Below, piece after piece: positions 56,503 to 64,000 of a stretch of DNA of 64,000 nucleotides. Each line of letters starts with the position of its first letter. Within the stretch, counting starts at the first letter, position 1. This DNA is from Gnetum montanum. Its lineage: Eukaryota > Streptophyta > Gnetopsida > Gnetales > Gnetaceae. Location: the NCBI GenBank assembly GCA_015680685.1, contig MNCI01000808.1, forward strand, positions 514,413 to 578,412. The letters run 5' to 3'. The translations under genes were made by a program, and so were the position numbers. Below the pieces are notes generated by a model, which saw nothing but the letters and a program-made list of their open reading frames with translations, ran no database searches and had not been told where the DNA came from.

Positions 56503-57698
56503 GTGGATTGACATTGGGCCAGAGAGATGCAATTCGCAAATGTGCCCAATAATACATGCTCATAGGAAGTGATGCCCTATGTCAGTGGTCCTACGATGGG
56601 ATATTGCTAGCATGCGTGGGTGGTGAGTAGGCACAGAAGGTAGTTAATGAGGTTCATGAAGTGCTGTGCGGTGGGCACATTGCACCTAGGGCTATGGCAG
56701 CGAAGATCAGACGCCTAGGGTATTACTGGCCTTACATGGAGCACAACTGCTTGTCTAAAGTCAAGACATGTGACACATGTTAGAGATATGCAAATCTTAT
56801 AGACATAGCGCTTGCAGACCTACATCCTACACAAATTACGTGGCCTTTCCAATGATGGGGACTAGACCTCATAGGGCCCATCATGCATAAATCTTCTATG
56901 GGGCATAGCTTCATTATCACCGCCACAAAATATTTTACGAAATGGATGGAAGCTATTCCTCTGAGGAAGATGACATCCCATAAAATCTTCCACTTCATCC
57001 TCGATAACATCGTGACTAGGTTCAGGCTTCCAATGATCATTGTGACTGACAATGGACCACAGTTCAGCAGTAAGGAAACCTGAGCCTTCTACAGTAACTT
57101 GGGCATTAAACAATCATTTTCTTCCCCCTACTATCTGCAAGCGAATGGACAGGTGGAGGCTACAAATAAGTCCATCATCAACTTACTAAAGCAGATGCTT
57201 AGCAACAGCAAGAGGTGGTGGCACGAGCAAATACTCTATGTCCTTTGGGCATATTGAATGACTTGCAGAACCACGACAAGTAAGATCCCTTATAGTCTTG
57301 TTTACAGATCTGAAGTTGTGTTGCCTCTTAAGTTATAGGTACCCTCACTCCGGATGATCTTGTCCAATGTCATGAGAAAAGCCCAGAACGATGAATCATG
57401 AGCCATCAACCTCGACTCAGTGGAGGAGGAGCATGTGCAAACGCTGAGACGGATTGAGCACTATCAAGACAGACAACGACAAAAGCACTGTGCAGACCAG
57501 CATCGAAGACTAGTACATAAGGGAGATCTCGTCCTCAAGGCCATCCGCGAGCATGTGAGTAAATTCTTAGCCAACTAGGAAGGGCCTTACATGGTCGTTA
57601 GAGCCTTCGGGAATGTATCTTTCAAACTAGCGGACATGGACGACAATGAATTTGCCAAGCCGGTGAACCACATGTACCTCAATCCATACTATGTCTAA
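56503..57698 (+). pseudogene. Element Y integrase
   Basis: DDE integrase. HHCC finger: VHEVLCGGHIAPRAMAAKI..LGYYWP..EHNCLSKVKTCDTC. Core: WGLDLIGPI (Asp), MIIVTDNGPQFSS (Asp), LQANGQVEATNKSIIN (Glu), all three catalytic residues kept. C-terminal: LVHKGDLVLKAIREH...EGPYMVVRAFGNVSFKLADMD, ending NHMYLNPYYV-stop at 57698. Several TAG/TGA codons interrupt it (for example in the CDTC..R and WAYWM regions). Confidence 0.9.
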
Positions 57699-58955
57699 GG
57701 TATAATGACAACACACTCCAGCGTCTGCTACGATGATAAACTAGCAGTTGCATTAGTCACCGTCCGCAATGATGATAAACTAGCAGCACCAAAAAGCATC
57801 CGCCACGACGTAAAACTAGCACTGTTAGTCCACTATGACTATAAACTGGCATCATGCATCCACCGTGACGTAAACTAGCATGTACGGTCCGCTGGGACCT
57901 CAAACTATCACAATGGCCTGCTAGGACCCTGAACCAGCACCCGGTCTACCAAGACCTTAAACTGGGTCTATGTCTCATCCGCAACAAGCATCGTCACCAA
58001 ATGTACGATGGAAAAAAGGGCATGATACTAGCACACGGGTGGGACATCACCGCTTCAGGACGTAGTTCCTGATGCAATAAAGATATGGTCTAGGGCGTAC
58101 GCATCGCCATCTCTGGTGTCATGCTGACCCTTCGAAGACATTGTATGATGTCACACGGGCCCTCCGAACCTACCGTCGCTATGGCCCACTGCCCTGACGG
58201 TAGCTCCCGGGCCTATTCTTGCTTCTGAGGTATTGACAGTATTGTGGCCTAGCCACAATATTGTTTCCCTTCCATTTCCTACCAAGGCTACAGCTCACAC
58301 AATGTTCAGCTATGTGGTAGCTGATCCCATAGCTTAACTCAGTGCGCATGTCTTTGGCGGGGATCCCAGTGCATCCGTGCCCCTGATGCCCTAGGGAATA
58401 GCTGCCTCTCCAGGCAGTGCTACCAAGACCGCTGCTGGCCTCCCTGCTTTGGGAATTTCACACTAGCAATGGTGCCCAAGGGTAACAACAATGCCAGCAG
58501 CCTACAAAACATCGTCCTCACAAGAACATCCCCCTACAGCAACAAAGGCTATAGCGTCACGAAGTGAGTGCCTCGACTAGCATGGCTGTGTGAGAGTGCA
58601 AATTTCGGCACATGCATAACATAGCTCATCATGTGAAAGGCTCAAATAGGTAGGTCAAGACCCTCACTGGATGTAATACAGCTCATCCTACAGAGGGGAC
58701 ACTCGCCTACGGGAGGTTGAAGAACAACGCCAGTCAGAGATGAAAATGTAAACGAGCCCCTCAGAGCACTCCGACAAGGAACCCGGCTAAACATCATCTC
58801 TGCTCTCTGCCTTAACCTCCATGGCACCAATACAGCACCCTCAAGCATAGCCACATAATGTCTCAGTACTCACTAAGTGATAGCCTCAGCATTTCACCCA
58901 CTATGGTGTTTCGTATTCTTTGCCGACGTCCATTGAGCTTGTCCTCCAGACGTCG
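57699..58955 (+). other. Element Y 3' UTR with minisatellite
   Basis: 57715-57970 holds about ten degenerate units of the kind GTCC(A/G)CTATGACTATAAACTGG / CGTGACGTAAACTAGCA, the reverse complement of the AGTTTA...AGTCAT...GGAC core in the element X 3' UTR. The rest (57971-58955) has no gene; near its end it matches the distal X 3' UTR. Confidence 0.65.
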
Positions 58956-58970
58956 ACAAAGAGGGGCCAA
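58956..58970 (+). promoter_or_regulatory. Polypurine tract of element Y
   Basis: ACAAAGAGGGGCCAA directly before TGAAACATCC; same as element X (1436-1450, minus). Confidence 0.8.
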
Positions 58971-60613
58971 TGAAACATCCTAAAAGAAAATGTGGGGTCA
59001 TCCTAGCTTCGCCAGGCTCTTGTAGTCCACACAAGCATCATGGTAGTCCATCGGGAAAAGAACTTTTTGAGTCCAAGATGGCCAGTTCATTAAATTTTCT
59101 ACTTTAGGCACGAGCGAGTTTTGTACCAACTCGTCCGCCTACCAAAGTAGTCTAAACACTCAGCAGCCTACTCAGAAACGATGTCCAGAATCAGCAACAG
59201 CAGCCTAGATGCATGGGAAAAGTAGTCCAGCAAACTCACTAAGTCACAAAGCTTGCTACGCTATGATGTGTAGTGTAGCAAGCCCCAGAAAACAACGATG
59301 GAACAAGATGTTATGCTACGCGATGACATGTAGCATAGCACAGCAACAACTTCACCTCCCTCGCCCAATTCTGAGCTCTGTAGTGATGTCTCTTTTCGTT
59401 AGGAAGCAGTAGACCATGTCTGCTGCTACGCTACGCTGAGCTACATGGCGCAACAAGGCGTAGCAATCCTGCGAAAAGGGATGGAAGGCAGCTCGGAAGG
59501 CAAAATTAGCAAAGTCCGCAAAATTTATGGCAGAATAGGTTAAAAAAGTCAGCAAAACTATCACAATCACTACGCTACGTAGCGTAGCATCATGTAGCAA
59601 GTATGTGACATACGGCAAGACACGTGACAAAGTGCCACACCACGATAGGCAAGCCACGTTGTAAAATAGTGTGACGGGTAGGTGGCCACCCGACATCAAT
59701 GCACTCCACCTCAATCGAGCTATTGGCACATGCCTCTAGGAGCTGGCGGTGCATTCACGACGTAGTAGGATCATAGTTATTGCTTGCATCTCAACAGTTT
59801 GGCAAGCCCAATGGTTACAAATGGCTCAAGTAGCACCAGCAAGGAAGCGGAGGTCTATGACATGTAATATTCAAATGGTCACCTTTGCCTACGTTCAGCC
59901 CTATAAATAGCCCATCAAATAGCACACAAAAAAACCTGATCCAGTCCGCAAAGAAACAAAAAAAAAATACCTGGAATCTTACATTAAGGAAAAGAAAAGG
60001 GGAAGCCAAGAATCTGTGTAAAGAAAACCTATCTCAGTTGACGAAAAGCCCAGGGTCTCATCCTACCACCTTGGTAGGATCTCACCCACATTATATATAT
60101 GCGAAGTTTGTGCCCAAGCACACAATAATTTTTCTATTTCCTGGCACGCTTTGGTCATTCTCGAGACTTTCTACACTCTGTCACATCGTGCAACCGACTG
60201 TGCCACTCCCAGACCGGACAGATTTATAGCTCTATAGTGGTGCATGTCCCTAACTGTATCTTATATTACTTCTTATTTACTGTCTGGCTTCCTTGTATTA
60301 TTTTCTGTTCTTGTTTACTTTCAAGCATTATCTCATATCATTTTCACACTTATGTTTATTTACTATTTCGCATTGTCATTGCATTTTTAGTCCCTTTCTT
60401 TTCCCGTTGCAAGCACCATCTCGCAACTCGTATAGTTTATAGTGCAAAAGGCTATATTGACACCGACGTAAGTCCCTATCTGATTGACCAGACTATTCAG
60501 GACATCCTATGTTCACATACATCCAGCACCGCCCTCCCGTGGGCATGGGGTTGGAACTATTGTGTCCGTCGACCTTGGCGTTATTCTAGCCGCCGATGTT
60601 TTCGGTCACTACA
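58971..60613 (+). mobile_element. Element Y 3' LTR
   Basis: 1643 bp, TGAAACATCC...GGTCACTACA, aligned along its length to 45279-46941 with about 10% differences. TATA at 59902-59910; hairpin cluster at 59250-59600. Followed by AAGAG, the right target duplication. Confidence 0.9.
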
Positions 60614-60618
60614 AAGAG
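60614..60618. repeat. Target-site duplication of Y, right copy
   Basis: AAGAG, against ATGAG at 45274-45278. Confidence 0.65.
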
Positions 60619-62261
60619 CTGCTCTTGTAGTTTCTGCACTGCAGCTTTAGCATGCTTGGCCCTTACTTTAGATATGACCCGCTTCCCCTTTGTGGAAATG
60701 AGGTCTTATTGAATTGTTGTTACATTTTGTGGGATGTCAAATAGAGACATCAAAACTTATCCTGTTTGAAGAAATCTGTCCAATGCATCCTCATGTTCTG
60801 TAGGAGTCATTGAGGTTCCGGCAAGAGTTTGAGCATCCCATGCTCTTAAAAGATCTGCCAGTGGCACAATAGGTACATTAAAGGACTCTTTGATATGGTC
60901 AATGACCACTTCAACAACTTCCGCGACATCCTGGTGTTGCATGACCACCATAGTGGCCCCTTCACCAGTCTCTAACTGCACTTGAAACAATGCTGCATTT
61001 CTAGAGATCTGTTGTGACCATCTACTTTCCCCTCCTCCTGTTTGGATTGATAATTCATCTCTTGTGCGATATAATAAAATAGTAGGCTGGTCGGCATCAT
61101 CAATGACGTGGAAGAGGTTTGCGTCATCACGACTTCCCCAACTAACCATCTCGGTGATGGCCCTAAGATGGCTCATCAACTATCTATGGTCTTGTGGTGG
61201 TGGCAGTTGATCCTGGCCTATGCTGGGTCCTGCTTCTTATTGTTGGCTGGGACCTGTGGCTAGAGGTTGACTGGGTCCTGCAAGTTGAGTTGCAGGTGAT
61301 CTAGTCATCTATTCTTCTTCTTCATCTCGTCCCAGCTCTTCGCCAGTGCTCTTTCTTGAAGCTAGCACCTTTAATAACTCAGCATAAGAAGCATTTTGGG
61401 CCTTCCGGAGAACATCATTTATGTATCCCTGAATACCAGCCTATTGGCATAGTTTTCTGATAAGGTAGGAAAAAGGGAACTCCATCTTTCCTGACTTTCA
61501 TTCTTCGAATTGCCTTAGGATCTCCGTCAAATATAGATGGGGAAGGTTAGCGTTAACCTTTTCCATCAACACTGCACATCCCCTTGCCGCATACATAGAT
61601 ATTTGTTTCAAAACTTTTGTGGGGAACAGGTGATAGGTTCCAATTTTGAAATAAACCCGCTCTTCCATTGTCAGCTCAGCAAAAGATTTATCTTTGCCAT
61701 AAGCCTTCTCTAACCAATCCTTTCGCACATCAAGGTCTGATCAGGTAGATAATCAAGCAACATGGGGGCCTGAATTCGGAAGGTTTAACACTTCCAAAAT
61801 AGCCTGTGCAGAAAAGTCTACTGTCACACAACAAATGTTAACCGTGGTTCCTTGCTCCTTATTGTGCCAGAACTGGTATGTTTCACCTAAGTACCAGGCA
61901 CTGCATTCAGATAGGACAGGCCATAAGGGAGACCCTTTAAGGTGATCCATAACATCCTTAGGAGCAAACTTTGTAAAAGATTTGAAGTTAAGCTCCACAA
62001 TCATAGCAGCAACTATGGACTTCGTATGGATAGCCTAAACACACTCCGGGGGCAATGTGAGTTGTTGTCCCGGTTCAGGCACAGTAACAGCTCCTCTTTC
62101 TACCTACTCAGACTGTCTTCTAGGAGGTTCTTCTTGATGGATGCTAAATGATTGCACCTCCTATTCTACATGTTGTCTGGCAGGGACCCGTCTTCCACCT
62201 CTGTGAGGTTGTTTTGCTCCACCTTGAATAGGACCCTCTCGTTGTGCACATTCCGGGGCAT
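60614..62261 (-). pseudogene. Element V accessory ORF, N-terminal half (Transposase_32-like)
   Basis: Begins at a likely splice acceptor (GTGATTGCAG|ATG, acceptor at 62262). Blocks: IVELNFKSFTKFAPKDVMDHLKG, FWHNKEQGTTVNICCVTVDFSAQAILEVLNLPNSG (pattern V..V.VDFS..AI...L.LP), then KIGTYHLFPTKVLKQISMYAARGCAVLMEKVNANL, MEFPFSYLIRKLCQ. These resemble the plant 'putative transposon protein' family PF20167 found in retrotransposon ORFs. Then a Pro/Gln/Ser linker, a segment at 61179-60757 and a basic region leading into a coiled coil at the break. Stops are mostly TAG for CAG. The frame continues at 45278. Confidence 0.7.
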
Positions 62262-64000
62262 CTGCAATCACACGGGTCAAACATTAGTAAGGTTGTTTTC
62301 AAATTCAAGTTATACCTTACTACATGCCTTTAATTGAAGATCTTATGTTATCGTGTGATTGTGCTTGAAAATCATGATAATAGGTCATATGGCTTAGGTG
62401 GATTTCATTTTAATCTTATGGTGTACCTAAGGTCATATGATTTTTGGCACAATTTTTTCTAAGTGTTAGTAGTAATTACCCTAATTGATGTCCTTTGGAT
62501 GATGAAAAATTTCAAAAAAATTAGGTACTTCTGGCAAGTGTCTCGCCCCCACAACTAAACTGAACACTCTAGGTTCAAGCAGGTTCAAACAGAAGTAAAA
62601 TTGGAGTACCAGGGCATGAGATATTAGTGGAAAAACAAGGGTCACACAAACTCAAGTCGTAGAGAAAAATTTCAAAAATTCCCCCCCGCATAAATGCCAA
62701 AATGATACTAAGTGTTGCGGTGGGGGTTCCTATTTATAAGTAAATAGGACGTGATATCTCGTCCCAACTAAGGTGAGACACATGAAAAAGACCGATTTTT
62801 TAATGATTTTCTTGAAATTAATGGTGTAAATTGAGGACATTAGCAAGGATTAGTATATTAAAGGGTAATTACATGGATTCGAGAGGCACTTTTAATGATA
62901 ATGATGTGAACTTTAGCAATTAAAACTTTGGCAGTTATGAAGAAAAGGGAATGTAATGGTACATTGGAACGTTTAAATGATAGAGGGATAATAATGGGGA
63001 AAGAAAGAAAATTATGAAAAATTAAGCTAAGTGTATGAAATTGTGTGTTCTAGCTAGAGAATTAATGAAGATTACAACAAAATTACACAAGTGGATCCTC
63101 CCCAAAGCAAGTTTCAACCTATTATGCCCTTGTGTAACCACACTTAAAGTGTCCATGGGTACTAGAAGGGTTAAATGTAATCTGCACTAACTCCACAAAA
63201 CACACACATGTAAATATCACCGGAATGAGATGAAAATTATATGCTACATGGGACACAAGCTACAATTACATGAACAGTGAGATGAAATGAACTATAGAAA
63301 GGGATCGTAGAGATTGGGACATGAGGTAACTGACCTAGGACATAATGAATCCTTCATGTAAAGCATGATTAATATGTCATTGACCCATCATTCCAAGATC
63401 AGGACCAAGTCCATCCTTCAATCAGTAGCATCGCATCGTTTCATCCAATGGTGAACAACTATGAGAGTACCATAACAACAAGGCGTACGATCACTTGGTG
63501 TTTAGTACAAGGGAGGAGTGATTTTTATTTTATGGCAGTTCCTTTTTCTTTTCTTCTTTCTCTTTCTTTTTCTTTTTCACTTTACTAAATCCAGAGAAGT
63601 CACCAACCTTCAAGCATGGGTCCATGTCTTTCCAGTGGGACCCCATAGAACAACGTTTTATTTTTGAGTGCCCTTTTGATTACTCTTACTCCCATTTTTC
63701 ATTAGATCTACAAGGATCTTAATACAACCACATTGCATGATAACTCCCATAGATGTCACCAAAGAGAATCCACAAGTCCCCTTGATGTCACATCCTATTC
63801 ATTCCCTCTTGGTCCATCCTTCTTCATTCTAGGTATAATGAATGCAAAATTAATTTTAAGTTTTAGAAATTTCAAGAATATCATTGTACCCATGAACAGA
63901 CCCTCTTATTTATAGAGTGGATGAGTGGATGTAGTGGGCTCACTATTTCAAATAATTGATCACTCATAACTTAATAACATAAAACACACTTGAACCAACG
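62262..64000. other. Region upstream of the V accessory ORF, no gene recognised
   Basis: On the minus strand 62262 upward is probably intron or leader of the V ORF. TATAAATA occurs on the minus strand at 62731-62738, within a near-palindrome CCTATTTATA.GTAAATAGG, and at 63907-63914 (CTCTATAAATAAGAGGG). A C/T-rich run lies at 63541-63583. A 'GTTGTGGGGG' purine tract (minus, about 62547-62560) resembles the V polypurine tract but no LTR start follows. No primer site or second V LTR is identified. Confidence 0.4.

Larger units (their letters stand above)
45279..60613 (+). mobile_element. Element Y: Tat-lineage Ty3/gypsy element with antisense gene in place of RT
   Basis: Plus-strand element with LTRs 45279-46941 and 58971-60613, primer site, leader repeats, gag, protease, antisense aORF, archaeal-type RNase H, integrase, minisatellite 3' UTR and polypurine tract. 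The second (archaeal-type) RNase H is diagnostic of the Tat group in plants. RT and the first RNase H are absent; 51600-55830 is occupied by the antisense gene. LTRs differ by about 10% by eye. It is inserted in the accessory ORF of element V. It would need RT from a partner element to move. Confidence 0.85.

Noticed and set aside
62547-62560. Polypurine tract of a further minus-strand element
   Set aside because: The purine run is similar to that of V, but no LTR start with a matching repeat partner follows in the window.

Overview
This window looks like nuclear DNA of a land plant with a large, repeat-rich genome. I see no intact host gene. Nearly everything is decayed LTR retrotransposon of the Ty3/gypsy superfamily (Tat- and Athila-like by domain content), plus one LINE, some solo LTRs and short tandem repeats. 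A conifer or other gymnosperm would fit the old, slowly removed elements, but the sequence does not prove it. By eye the paired LTRs differ by roughly 6-12%. Every coding frame carries stops, mostly where CAG, CAA, CGA or TGG would be expected, so all coding entries are called pseudogenes.

Layout. 1-558 is a fragment of an extra retrotransposon gene ('aORF') with a recognisable intron. 559-6468 is element X (minus strand): truncated 3' LTR, polypurine tract, a long 3' UTR of minisatellites, protease and partial gag. 6469-12895 is element Z (plus strand): truncated 5' LTR, primer site, leader repeats, gag, protease, then part of the aORF in antisense. 13101-14266 is a second X-type LTR, probably the 5' LTR of X. 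14267-16350 is unrecognised sequence with a duplicated block.

16350-34858 is a nest. Element U has its 5' LTR and primer site at 16350-17356. Its leader is split by element W (17881-27737), which has both LTRs, perfect 5-bp target duplications and gag-PR-RT-RH-IN. U gag at 27879 is split again by a solo LTR (28460-29327). U then continues through protease to an RT/integrase deletion joint at about 31577 and a 3' LTR ending at 34858. 34859-36984 holds a 3-copy repeat and two tRNA-like (SINE-like) segments. 36985-39640 is a minus-strand LINE split by a candidate solo LTR (37818-39007). 41461-42600 is a gag/protease remnant.

43073-62261 is a second nest. Element V (minus strand) has its 3' LTR at 43073-43964 and a long sense accessory ORF (44134-45278 plus 60614-62261) resembling the plant 'Transposase_32' family with a coiled-coil tail. 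That ORF is cut by element Y (45279-60613). Y is the most complete Tat element: 1.6-kb LTRs, leader hairpin repeats, gag, protease, then an antisense intron-containing gene in the place where RT and the first RNase H should be, then archaeal-type RNase H and integrase. 62262-64000 has no recognised gene.

Most interesting points: Y and Z share an architecture with an antisense, intron-bearing gene directly after gag-protease; the related fragment at 1-558 keeps the same intron with the same phase and nearly the same length; the leaders of Y and Z carry tandem repeats built around a short hairpin with compensatory base changes; and hairpins of one motif recur in the Y LTRs and in the aORF intron. 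Two single N bases, each flanked by exact 40-41-bp duplications, look like assembly joins.
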